Assembly (NCBI GenBank): GCA_003577275.1
Contig: QEVO01000001.1
Coordinates: 620,001 to 684,000 of the forward strand
Direction: 5' to 3'
From: Pseudomonadota bacterium
GTDB lineage: Bacteria; Pseudomonadota; Alphaproteobacteria; Sphingomonadales; Govanellaceae
DNA length: 64,000 nucleotides
How positions within the stretch are numbered: position 1 is the first letter of the stretch; each line of letters opens with the position of its first letter. Of the stretch, positions 26,687 through 34,384 are shown in pieces. The notes beneath the pieces were generated by a model. The model had not been told where the DNA came from. It worked only from the letters and a program-made list of their open reading frames with translations, and ran no database searches. A program made the position numbers and the translations under genes.

Positions 26687-27834
26687 CGGATGTTTGTGTC
26701 ATAGGCGCTGGGATCCTCCCGTTCGCGCGGCATGATAACATGTCGCTTTCGGACCTAGCAGTTGAGGCGGCGTACCGGGCTATCAAGGACGCTAATATTG
26801 CTCCCGGTATTATTGAAACCGGTTATTTTGCCAACGTCCTGGGTAGTAGGCTATTTGGCGACTCGACTGTAGGACAGAGTGTTTTTGCGTCGGTTGGCGT
26901 TGCGGGCGGCCCTATTCTTAATATTGAAAATGCCTGCGCTTCGGGCTCAACGGCGTTTTATCTTGCTTTCCATGCGATTAAATCGGGGCTGACGGAGTAC
27001 GCCATCGTTGTCGGTGCCGAGAAGATGTGCGTCTCAGGAATGGGTCTGCTTAATTCCAGCGAAACTGACATTGAAACTAAGCTCGGTTTGGTGACGCCGG
27101 CGAGCTTTGCTATGCGGGCGAAGCGGTACATGTATGAATTTAATATGACGCGGGAGGAACTGGCGCAGGTCACTGTCAAGAACCGCAAGCATGCGGCGGC
27201 CAACCCGTTGGCCTTGTTCCAAACGCCGGTTACAGTTGAAGAAGTCCTGGGCTCCTCGATGATTGCGGATCCTTTGACCAAGCTTCAGTGCTGCCCAATG
27301 GCGGACGGAGCGGCGGCGCTGGTCTTGGCGAAGGCAAGTTCGGCCCTTGCTGGCAAGAGACCCATACGGATTAATTCAGTCGTCCTGAATTCGGGCATTT
27401 ATAATAATCCGATTGACCTTATCAGGTGGGAAACCGATCGAAGAAGCTGTCAGAATGCCTATGATGCGGCCGCGTTGGGACCAGACGACCTGGACTTGGT
27501 GGAATGTCATGATCCGTTTACGATTGCGGAAATTTTGCATTATGAAGCGCTTGAACTTTGTCCCGCGGGCATGGGTGCGGCATTATTGGCGGATGGGGCG
27601 ACAAGCCTTGGCGGACGCATCCCGGTCAATGTATCGGGAGGGTTGATCGGACGCGGTCACCCGCTGGCGGCGACCGGCGTTGCCCAGATTGTCGAAATTG
27701 TTGCTCAATTACGGAAAGAAGCGAAGGCTCGGCAGGTTGAGGATGCCAGGGTAGGGCTAGCCCATTGCATGGGGGCGGACCTGCAAGGCGACGCGCGGGC
27801 CTGCACGGTAACCATCTTATCGAATTACGATTAA
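26683..27834 (+). CDS. SCP2-type thiolase (acetyl-CoA acetyltransferase family)
   Basis: A 383-aa thiolase-fold enzyme. The nucleophilic Cys85 lies in IENACASGS. His276 in VECHDPFT and His326 in GLIGRGHPLAATG match the catalytic residues, and Cys362 in AHCMGAD lies at the second catalytic Cys position. The order and length fit lipid-transfer-protein-type thiolases that work with a DUF35 partner, encoded immediately upstream. In this operon it should cleave the 3-oxoacyl-CoA made by the carboxylase and ligase into acetyl-CoA and a shortened acyl-CoA. It is the last gene of the tightly overlapping operon; the 111 bp after it hold the promoter and operator of the TonB receptor. Confidence 0.9.
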   Translation: MTDVCVIGAGILPFARHDNMSLSDLAVEAAYRAIKDANIAPGIIETGYFANVLGSRLFGDSTVGQSVFASVGVAGGPILNIENACASGSTAFYLAFHAIKSGLTEYAIVVGAEKMCVSGMGLLNSSETDIETKLGLVTPASFAMRAKRYMYEFNMTREELAQVTVKNRKHAAANPLALFQTPVTVEEVLGSSMIADPLTKLQCCPMADGAAALVLAKASSALAGKRPIRINSVVLNSGIYNNPIDLIRWETDRRSCQNAYDAAALGPDDLDLVECHDPFTIAEILHYEALELCPAGMGAALLADGATSLGGRIPVNVSGGLIGRGHPLAATGVAQIVEIVAQLRKEAKARQVEDARVGLAHCMGADLQGDARACTVTILSNYD

Positions 27835-27872
27835 GGGAAAAGCCGGGAAGGCCGCAATTTTTTTCGAAAATT

Positions 27873-27896
27873 TACGTATCGATCGTTCGATAAGTA
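27873..27896. promoter_or_regulatory. Candidate TetR operator, site C
   Basis: A near-perfect dyad centred between 27884 and 27885 with the core TATCGATCGTTCGATA and arms TAC/GTA; 10 of 12 half-site positions are symmetric. It is 50 bp upstream of the TonB receptor start. It shares its core with sites at 15.81 and 15.91 kb, suggesting one regulator, most likely the TetR protein at 16.3 kb. Confidence 0.6.
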
Positions 27897-27945
27897 AGAT
27901 TCGCGATCATGAATTAGGAATTACTGTTACAATCAGGAGGATAGA

Positions 27946-30162
27946 ATGGGACTGATGAAATTGGGATTTTTCCTAGGCAATACAGCGTGTGTGGCTTTGG
28001 CGACGGCGGCATTGGCGACCACGCAAAAAGCGGCAGCGGAAGAGGAGTCTTATAAAAGCGCTACGCTTGAGGAAATCGTTGTAACGTCGCGAAAGCGTGA
28101 GGAGAGCCTGCAGCAGGTTCCAATCTCGGTAACCGCCATAACTGCGACGGATATGGAGGCGCGTTCATTCAGCAGTCTTAAGGACATCGGGCAATATACT
28201 CCTGGCCTTTCCATCGATAATCAAGGGCAGGCAGGTAAATCCGCAAGCTTGATTTATATTCGCGGCATTGGCCAAACAGATGTGACCATCACCAATGATC
28301 CAGGCGTAGGCGTCTATATTGACGGCGTTTACCTCGGACGCATGCAAGGCCTTGACCTTGAAATGATGGATCTGGAGCGAATAGAGGTACTGCGCGGCCC
28401 TCAAGGAACACTTTTCGGGAAAAACACCATTGGCGGCGCCATCAATGTCGTCTCGGCCAAGCCCAATTTTGACTGGGGCGCAAAGTTGAAAGTCGTGACT
28501 GGTCAGTACGATCGTATCGATGGTCTCGCCAATCTCAATGTTCCTGTGGTCCAAGATAAGCTGGCGATAAAGCTTTCAGGGTCCACACGCAATCAGGATG
28601 GCTATGGCCACAGTCTTTTCGATGGCCAGAAGATGGGCAATACCAATAGTCTCTCGGGACGAGGAACGGCTTTGTTCATGCCTGCGGAGCATCTGGAAGT
28701 TCTGGTATCTGTTGATGGCACGCGGGTAAGGGAACAAGCCTCCCCATTCAAAATGACGACGGCGCAGTCGCCATTGGTCCAGCTGGTGAACCTTGTTGCG
28801 TCCCCACCCTATGACGACCGCTGGCATACGGATGGCTATTACACAAATTATAGCACTGGCGCTAACCGGAATGATTCCGATCATTGGGGGACATCGCTTT
28901 CAATTGATTGGGATACCGGTCCGGTCAATATAAAATCCATTACATCCTACCGGGAAAATGAAAGCACCTATGGCACCGACTTTGACGGCTCGCCTATAGA
29001 TTTGGTCGAGCAAACCATATTCGTCGATCAGGACCAATTTTCGCAGGAATTTCAGGTGGGAGGATCATCATTCAATGACCGGCTGGCCTGGGTTGCCGGC
29101 CTTTACTATTTTACGGAAAGCGCGCATCAGACCTATACCGATTACATTGCCGTCCCGCTTCAGGCGCTTGGCGTTGACCTTAGCTTTATATACGACCTCA
29201 CCATTAAGAATAAATCGTATGCCGCCTATGGCCAGGGAACATATTCGCTGACAGACGAGTTGAGCATCACGGCAGGTCTGCGCTACACTTATGAAAAAAA
29301 GAATGGCGAGGTGTTTCATTATTCGCCGATTTCTGGCGCAACCCTGCTTCCACTCACCACAAACAGCGATGATTGGACGGCGTTCTCGCCGCGGGTCAGC
29401 CTCGAATACCAATGGAATCCCGATCTCATGACCTATGTGTCGGCGGCCCAGGGCTTTAAAAGCGGCGGCTTCAACGGCCTGACATCCACCTCGGAAGCCT
29501 TTACCAGTTATGATCCGGAAAAAGTATGGACCTATGAAGCCGGTTTCCGCTCTGACCTGTTAAGTAAGCGCTTACGCTTCAACGCAACTGCATACCTTAG
29601 CAAGTACAACGACATTCAGTTTACGGTCATCAAGGGCGACTCGGAGGGGCGTCCGTCCGTTGAAGTGGGCAATGCGGGTAAAGCCGAGATCAAAGGGATA
29701 GAGCTTGAACTTGTAGCGGTGCCTGTTGCCGGTCTGACAATTAATGGCGGCCTGGGGTATATTGACGCCAAGTATACGGAAGCCGATCCCGGAGCGCAGG
29801 TAACGGTGAACAGCAAATTTGTAAGAACTCCTAAATGGACAGCCACCTTGTCCGGCGAGTATGTCATGCCGGTTCTGGATCGCTTTGAATTGATAACGAG
29901 ACTGGATTACGCTTACAAGAGCAAGATATATCACGATGTGGCCAATAGCCCGGTGGGGATACAAAAAGGATACGGCCTTCTTAACGGTCGCATGACCTTG
30001 GCAAGCCAGGATCAGGTGTGGGCGGTTTCCGCGTTCGTCACCAATCTGACAAACAAAAAATATCTATTATCAGCGCTTGATTTCATGGATTCATTGGGTC
30101 TTGCGACATATGAATATGCGGCTCCGCGGCGGTGGGGGGCAAGTTTCGAATACAATTTCTAG
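27946..30162 (+). CDS. TonB-dependent outer-membrane receptor
   Basis: An outer-membrane importer of 738 aa. ATG 27946 follows a perfect AGGAGG. It has a signal peptide of about 30 residues (VALATAALATTQKAAAEE), a TonB-box-like EEIVVTSRKREESLQ, and a plug with YIRGIGQTDVTITNDPGVGVYIDGV-type sequence and VLRGPQGTLFGKNTIGGAINV. The C-terminal ASFEYNF ends in Phe. This subclass, annotated as iron-complex receptors, often serves organic-substrate uptake in sphingomonads. The palindrome in its promoter ties it to the upstream operon, so it probably imports the ketone substrate or its precursor (inference). Confidence 0.94.
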   Translation: MGLMKLGFFLGNTACVALATAALATTQKAAAEEESYKSATLEEIVVTSRKREESLQQVPISVTAITATDMEARSFSSLKDIGQYTPGLSIDNQGQAGKSASLIYIRGIGQTDVTITNDPGVGVYIDGVYLGRMQGLDLEMMDLERIEVLRGPQGTLFGKNTIGGAINVVSAKPNFDWGAKLKVVTGQYDRIDGLANLNVPVVQDKLAIKLSGSTRNQDGYGHSLFDGQKMGNTNSLSGRGTALFMPAEHLEVLVSVDGTRVREQASPFKMTTAQSPLVQLVNLVASPPYDDRWHTDGYYTNYSTGANRNDSDHWGTSLSIDWDTGPVNIKSITSYRENESTYGTDFDGSPIDLVEQTIFVDQDQFSQEFQVGGSSFNDRLAWVAGLYYFTESAHQTYTDYIAVPLQALGVDLSFIYDLTIKNKSYAAYGQGTYSLTDELSITAGLRYTYEKKNGEVFHYSPISGATLLPLTTNSDDWTAFSPRVSLEYQWNPDLMTYVSAAQGFKSGGFNGLTSTSEAFTSYDPEKVWTYEAGFRSDLLSKRLRFNATAYLSKYNDIQFTVIKGDSEGRPSVEVGNAGKAEIKGIELELVAVPVAGLTINGGLGYIDAKYTEADPGAQVTVNSKFVRTPKWTATLSGEYVMPVLDRFELITRLDYAYKSKIYHDVANSPVGIQKGYGLLNGRMTLASQDQVWAVSAFVTNLTNKKYLLSALDFMDSLGLATYEYAAPRRWGASFEYNF

Positions 30163-30206
30163 GCCCGGATATTGCCTGCTTCGCAGTAAATTCATAGGAG
30201 GCACGA

Positions 30207-31166
30207 ATGACCTATATAGATCCTCAATGTGCGGCGTTTCTGAAGCATTTGAATGAAAGTGGCTTTAGAGCCGCACATACCATTTCCATTGAAGAATCCA
30301 GGGATGCTCTTACGGCCATGGTGGTGGGGCTAACGAAATCCAAGACACCTATAAAGAAAGTGGAAGACAGATTAGTTCCAGGGCCTGGGGGAAACATACC
30401 AGTTCGTATTTTCTGGCCCCGGTTGCCCAAGGAAGGAGAGTTGATGCCCGGTCTGTGCTACATACATGGCGGTGGGTTTTATATGGGGAGCATAGATACC
30501 CATGACCATGTTTGTCGCAATATTGCCAACATGGGGGATATGGTGGTGGCGTCGATTGATTACCGCCTAGCGCCAGAGAATAAATTTCCAGCCGCCGTCG
30601 ACGACTGTTACGCCGCAGTGCAATGGATTTCCGATAACGCAGCCAGTCTAGGGATTGACCCCGATCGCATTGCCATTGCCGGCGATAGCGCCGGCGGCAC
30701 GCTGGTAGTGACGACTTCAATGCTGGCGCGCGATCGGGGTGGGCCGAAGATAGCGGCCCAGGCGCCGATTTATGCCCCCCTTGATATTAGGGATAATCCC
30801 CCATATCCGTCTCGAATAAAACTTGGTACGGGCGAATATTTCATTCATGAAAAAGACCTCGCATATATCGCCCGCGCTTATTTGAACGACCCTGAAGCGG
30901 AAGCGGCTGATTGGCGGGTATCACCGCTGTGCGCCACGGATTATTCCAACCTGCCCCGTGCGCTGGTTGTCACTGCGGAGCTTGATCCAGTGTGTGATGA
31001 AAATAAAATCTATGCGGATCGTCTTAAGGAGGCGGGTGTGCCGGCTGACTATCTATGCGTTCCAGGCGCGGTGCATCCTTTTTTCATTCTCGATGACATG
31101 ATCGACATCGGGCGTAAATGCCAAAAAGATGTTGCCGAATGGCTTGGGAAAACACTACGCGCATAA
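30207..31166 (+). CDS. Alpha/beta hydrolase, hormone-sensitive-lipase family esterase
   Basis: A 319-aa esterase of family IV. The oxyanion-hole motif HGGG is at residues 87-90. The nucleophile Ser161 lies in GDSAGG, and Asp260 (TAELDPVCDE) with His290 (GAVHPFF) complete the triad. No signal peptide is evident, so it acts in the cytoplasm. A GGAGG site precedes ATG 30207. It lies 44 bp after the TonB receptor and may release an alcohol or acid from an imported ester, feeding the ketone pathway. The true substrate is unknown. Confidence 0.93.
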   Translation: MTYIDPQCAAFLKHLNESGFRAAHTISIEESRDALTAMVVGLTKSKTPIKKVEDRLVPGPGGNIPVRIFWPRLPKEGELMPGLCYIHGGGFYMGSIDTHDHVCRNIANMGDMVVASIDYRLAPENKFPAAVDDCYAAVQWISDNAASLGIDPDRIAIAGDSAGGTLVVTTSMLARDRGGPKIAAQAPIYAPLDIRDNPPYPSRIKLGTGEYFIHEKDLAYIARAYLNDPEAEAADWRVSPLCATDYSNLPRALVVTAELDPVCDENKIYADRLKEAGVPADYLCVPGAVHPFFILDDMIDIGRKCQKDVAEWLGKTLRA

Positions 31167-31194
31167 TTAGACGAGTGTGAAGGAGGCAAAGATT

Positions 31195-31647
31195 ATGGAT
31201 ACTCCCGCAAAGCAGGCCGTCTCAGATTTTATTACTAAACTGGACGCCTTCCTTAAAGGAGAAGCGGTGAATATTTCTCCGCTTCTGAATGATAACGTGG
31301 TCGTTCAGGTCAGCGGCAGCTCCTCTATTTCCGGAAGATTCCCGGGCAAGAAAATTGTAAGGCGCGTTCTGGCTGAGACGGTTTTGTCGCGTATCAATAA
31401 AAATACGTGGTCGGTTAGCTTGGATAGAATGATAGGCGCCGGTCCCAGGATCGCAACGCTACTGACCATTACCGGTGAGACTATCGAGGGACGCGTTTAT
31501 AATCCTGATAGATTTGATTGCGGGTGTATTTTTGAAGTGAAGGATCATTTGATCACTGAGATCTGGTTGTTCCCGGATATACGAGAGATTGAGACAATCC
31601 TCTTTGGGCGTATTTTCGTACGGAATCAGTCATCCCAATCATCATAA
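31195..31647 (+). CDS. SnoaL/NTF2-like protein (first of a tandem pair)
   Basis: A 150-aa protein with the size and pattern of the NTF2-like cone fold (SnoaL, ketosteroid-isomerase type). It has an N-terminal helix pair (KQAVSDFITKLDAFLKGEAV), then strands ending in FEVKDHLITEIWLFPDIRE. ATG 31195 is chosen because GGAGG lies 8 nt upstream; the longer frame starts with a GTG inside that site. It shares the pattern L-x-GEAVN followed by a Leu-Leu pair with the next gene, so the two are probably paralogues. It could be an isomerase, cyclase or dehydratase; no catalytic residue is certain. Confidence 0.65.
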   Translation: MDTPAKQAVSDFITKLDAFLKGEAVNISPLLNDNVVVQVSGSSSISGRFPGKKIVRRVLAETVLSRINKNTWSVSLDRMIGAGPRIATLLTITGETIEGRVYNPDRFDCGCIFEVKDHLITEIWLFPDIREIETILFGRIFVRNQSSQSS

Positions 31648-31679
31648 AAAGGTCAACCGAATCAAAAGGAGCAGACTTC

Positions 31680-32117
31680 ATGGACAAATCAAGTGCACGA
31701 AAGGTTGTTGAGCAATTTTGTGATGAATTGCATAGGGCATTGACCGGCGAAGCAGTCAATCCATTTCTACTATTGCACCAGGATATAGAGTTTCGCCATC
31801 CTGATATTGGGCTTATGAAAGGAGCATCGGAAGTTTCCGATCGTGTGAGCGCGGCCATTGCCAAACTTTGGAAGATCGGTCCCGACTGCGGTTTTTACCC
31901 AATGGAGTTCATTGAGGAAGGTGACCAGGTCGCCGTTGCTTCCATGAGTCATTCAGAAGGTCGCAGTACTGGCGACCCATACAATAACACATATTTTTTT
32001 CTTATGAAGGTGAAGGACGGGAAAATTACCTATTTTCATGAGTCGCTTGACAGTTCGGTTGTTGAGCGTTCAGGCTTTGATAAGCACATCGAAGGTAATG
32101 TGAGATATCCGAGATGA
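31680..32117 (+). CDS. SnoaL/NTF2-like protein (second of a tandem pair)
   Basis: A 145-aa NTF2-like protein. It begins with helices (ARKVVEQFCDELHRALTGEAVN) and continues with VAVASMSHSEGRSTGD and FFLMKVKDGKITYFHESLD, the strand pattern typical of SnoaL-like proteins, where the ITYFHESLD end is a common closing motif. AAGGAG lies 9 nt before ATG 31680. It is related to the preceding protein but not identical. It is the last gene before the decayed IS element, whose end may supply its terminator. Enzyme activity is not predictable. Confidence 0.72.
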   Translation: MDKSSARKVVEQFCDELHRALTGEAVNPFLLLHQDIEFRHPDIGLMKGASEVSDRVSAAIAKLWKIGPDCGFYPMEFIEEGDQVAVASMSHSEGRSTGDPYNNTYFFLMKVKDGKITYFHESLDSSVVERSGFDKHIEGNVRYPR

Positions 32118-32151
32118 AGTTATGTGCAGTTACAGTATTCGCCTGACACTT

Positions 32152-32191
32152 GCCGCTTCTGGGACTTGGATAATTTAAGCGGCTTTTTTTT
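32152..32191 (+). terminator. Rho-independent terminator at the IS edge
   Basis: GCCGCTT (32152-32158) and AAGCGGC (32177-32183) form a 7-bp stem with an 18-nt loop followed by eight T. It lies 34 bp after the second SnoaL stop. The right arm overlaps the end of the transposase remnant, so the insertion seems to have created or captured the terminator. Confidence 0.5.
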
Positions 32192-32666
32192 GGAGTTTAT
32201 CCTCCTTTTCAGGTTTTGGCAGGCTTGCAGCGAAGACGGTAGCGGGCGTTCTGCCGTTCATGTTTCGGCCCTGGTGGGGCCGCTTGGTGTTGTAGCTGGC
32301 GAGGTAGGCGTCGAGATCGTTCTGCATCTCATCAAGGCTGTCGTAGAGCTTGGTCCGCCCCATGACCCGGAAGCGCTCGTTTAGGAGCGCCCGATGCAGG
32401 CGTGCGACGTAGCCGTTGGGCTGCGGGCGGCGCGTCGTTGTTCATGGCATGGACGGCAGTCACCGGCAGCTTTAAGGTATAGAGGCGTCCCCGGGTGGCT
32501 GGTCGATCGGCCCCGCGGCCTCAAAAGGCTGAAAATTGCGCCTGATTTCATGGAATTGCTGGTGCCAATAGCTCATTACCTTGCGTGCCTTGGACACACT
32601 GTCCAAATCCGTCGCCAATTCCAGCAAACTCAGCTTGCGGCGTGCTACTTTGTCTTTCGTGGTCAT
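32175..32666 (-). pseudogene. IS481-family transposase remnant with internal deletion
   Basis: Two pieces of one transposase are recognisable. The N-terminal piece begins at ATG 32666 with MTTKDKVARRKLSLLELATD, the conserved opening of IS481 proteins. The C-terminal piece contains NERFRVMGRTKLYDSLDEMQ, then YNTKRPHQGRNMNGRTPATV, the end of the integrase domain. The two are only about 90 bp apart and in different frames. The middle of the DDE domain, including most catalytic residues, is missing, so it cannot be active. A full protein would be about 350 aa. Confidence 0.8.
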
Positions 32667-32844
32667 GTCGAACTCCTGCTGAAGGTTGGATGTGTCGTGG
32701 AAAACAAATCCTACCCCCATTCAGGAGCAGCATGGCCACACCGGGCCTTAATACGAGAAAGCTCAGTGTGACCCTAACTGTCAGGTACACACAAGCTCAG
32801 CTCACAAAGGATTGGATTACGGCGCGTGTATCAGCAGCTAACTC

Positions 32845-32918
32845 ATTGGAATTTGGGCTTTTCTGTCGCTCTCACCTTAAGGCTTGGGCCAAGAGCGATC
32901 TGAATAATTGGAATTTGG
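32845..32918. repeat. 12-bp direct repeat upstream of the FrhB-KorAB operon
   Basis: ATTGGAATTTGG occurs at 32845-32856 and again at 32907-32918, 62 bp apart (about six helical turns). It could be a pair of regulator half-sites. No coding function is supported between the IS remnant and 33035. Confidence 0.4.
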
Positions 32919-32956
32919 TAAACGGCTCGTCCCCCGTTTTCTCCGGCCCTTATCTC

Positions 32957-32976
32957 ATCCCCCTTTTATCGTGGAT
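32957..32976. promoter_or_regulatory. CCCCC-N9-GGAT motif, site 1 (candidate MalT-like box)
   Basis: ATCCCCCTTTTATCGTGGAT lies 59 bp upstream of the FrhB-like gene. It has the same CCCCC, nine-base T-rich spacer and GGAT as sites at 37.88 and 44.85 kb. MalT binds GGA(T/G)GA-type boxes, and a MalT-like regulator is encoded at 42.1 kb. Confidence 0.45.
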
Positions 32977-33034
32977 TGTTCCTAACGGGGGAGTCTGTTT
33001 CCTTGGCGGCGTAGTCAAGCCAAGCGAGAATATA

Positions 33035-34384
33035 ATGACTGAGAAGAACAATCAGGCAGATCGCGAAAAGCCCGCCGACTGGCCGGGCGGGTCGCCCGGC
33101 GGCATTTCCGCCACTGTCGGGCGGGATGGCGCGGCTGAGAAGGTTCGTGAGAATTTCCGGCGGATGGTCGCCGGTGACGCCGCCCCCGGCGAATGGGCCT
33201 ATAGCTGGCGCCGAGAGTTGAACCGGGGCGGGTTCCGTGCGGTCGATTTTCTGATGGAGGAAATCGTCAACAGCGGCAAATGCATCGGTTGCGCGTCTTG
33301 CGTGACCATCTGCCCGACGGATGTCTTCGATTATCGGCAGGAAACCCCGGTAGATACCCGTACGGATGCCTGTGTGCAATGCGTTTTGTGTACGGAAGTG
33401 TGCCCTGTTTTGCGTCCGGCTGACCAGGATATGGACGCTTTGGTCCAGTACGGAGATAATCCGCTGGATGAGGGGTATGGACCCTATGTTTATGGTCTGT
33501 ATACGCGATCTACAGATCAGGAAATTCTGGCGCGCTGTCAGGATGGCGGGCTTGTGTCCACGCTCTTGACGTTCGGTCTGGCCAATGGCTCATTAAAAGG
33601 GGCCGTGATCGGCGATGTGTTGCCGGAGGATAACCAGATCGGGCGGCATATTCTGGCCAAAACTCGCGAGCATGTCCTGCAAAGCGCCGCGTCACGCTAT
33701 ACCTATTCACCCAATAATCTGGCGTTGGCTGACGCCATGGGCGCAGATGTCAACCCCATTGCCGTTGTTGGCGTTCCTTGTCAGATCAATGGGTTGCGCT
33801 ACCAGCAAAATTCGGCAATTTCCCAATCTATGGTGAAATGGCTGCGCAAGAACGTGGCTTTGACAATTGGGCTGTTCTGTTCCGAGGCGTTTACCCATGA
33901 AAGTCTTGATAAGCTTGCTGAAATTATTGGGACTGAGCGGCGCAAAATCCGCAACATCAACATCAAGGGCAAGGTGGTTGTCCGGCTGGATGATGGAGAG
34001 GTTAGAGAGGCCTCCCTTAAAAAGTACCGCGAATTTGCGCGCCCGGCGTGTCTCTATTGCACGGATTATTCCGCGGAACTAGCCGACATTGGCGCGGGCG
34101 GGATCGGCCTGGATGGCTGGACCTATACGCTGGTTCGGACCAAGCGTGGGCACGAGGCCCTTCAGGCGGCCATAGAAGCCGGGCTTTTGCAAACCCGTCC
34201 GCTTTCCGATGAACCGCGCGGTGAATTCCTGATGCAGAAACTTTCTGCGGACAAAAAGCAGAACCGCCCCCACCCGGCCCAAATGCCGACCTATCAGGAG
34301 CGTGCCGCTCAGGCGTATCTGGACCCCAAAACCTATTACACCAAAGGACCCGGCGCCCGGAAGGCGGAGCCTGATAATGGATGA
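33035..34384 (+). CDS. FrhB-like coenzyme F420 oxidoreductase subunit with two ferredoxin-type clusters
   Basis: A 449-aa iron-sulfur flavoprotein. I start it at ATG 33035; the open frame runs further upstream through IS debris. Residues 83-93 and 113-123 are two perfect C-x2-C-x2-C-x3-C motifs, each supplying ligands for a [4Fe-4S] cluster. The rest is the FrhB/FpoF family: GYGPYVYGLYTRS (about 148-160), CQDGGLVSTLLTFGL (168-182, the flavin region, compare QDGGIVS of FrhB), GVPCQINGLR (246-255), LFCSE (281-285) and PACLYCTDYSA (337-347). Such subunits reduce or oxidise F420 through FAD. It overlaps korA by 8 bp, so it probably accepts electrons from the 2-oxoacid oxidoreductase and reduces F420. 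That coupling is inference. Confidence 0.88.
   Translation: MTEKNNQADREKPADWPGGSPGGISATVGRDGAAEKVRENFRRMVAGDAAPGEWAYSWRRELNRGGFRAVDFLMEEIVNSGKCIGCASCVTICPTDVFDYRQETPVDTRTDACVQCVLCTEVCPVLRPADQDMDALVQYGDNPLDEGYGPYVYGLYTRSTDQEILARCQDGGLVSTLLTFGLANGSLKGAVIGDVLPEDNQIGRHILAKTREHVLQSAASRYTYSPNNLALADAMGADVNPIAVVGVPCQINGLRYQQNSAISQSMVKWLRKNVALTIGLFCSEAFTHESLDKLAEIIGTERRKIRNINIKGKVVVRLDDGEVREASLKKYREFARPACLYCTDYSAELADIGAGGIGLDGWTYTLVRTKRGHEALQAAIEAGLLQTRPLSDEPRGEFLMQKLSADKKQNRPHPAQMPTYQERAAQAYLDPKTYYTKGPGARKAEPDNG

Larger units (their letters stand above)
32123..32791 (-). mobile_element. Decayed IS481-family insertion sequence
   Basis: An approximate span around a broken IS481-type transposase read on the minus strand. 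TGTGCAGTTACAG at the left and ...CAGGTACACA (reverse complement TGTGTACCTGACAG) at the right may be degenerate terminal inverted repeats, but the match is weak and no target duplication was found. About half of a normal IS481 length is missing. It marks the junction between the ketone-carboxylase block and the F420 block. Confidence 0.55.

Noticed and set aside
32585..33034. N-terminal extension of the FrhB-like protein
   Set aside because: The frame runs back into IS481 debris; the extension has no domain, while ATG 33035 fits the expected N-terminus ahead of the ferredoxin motifs.
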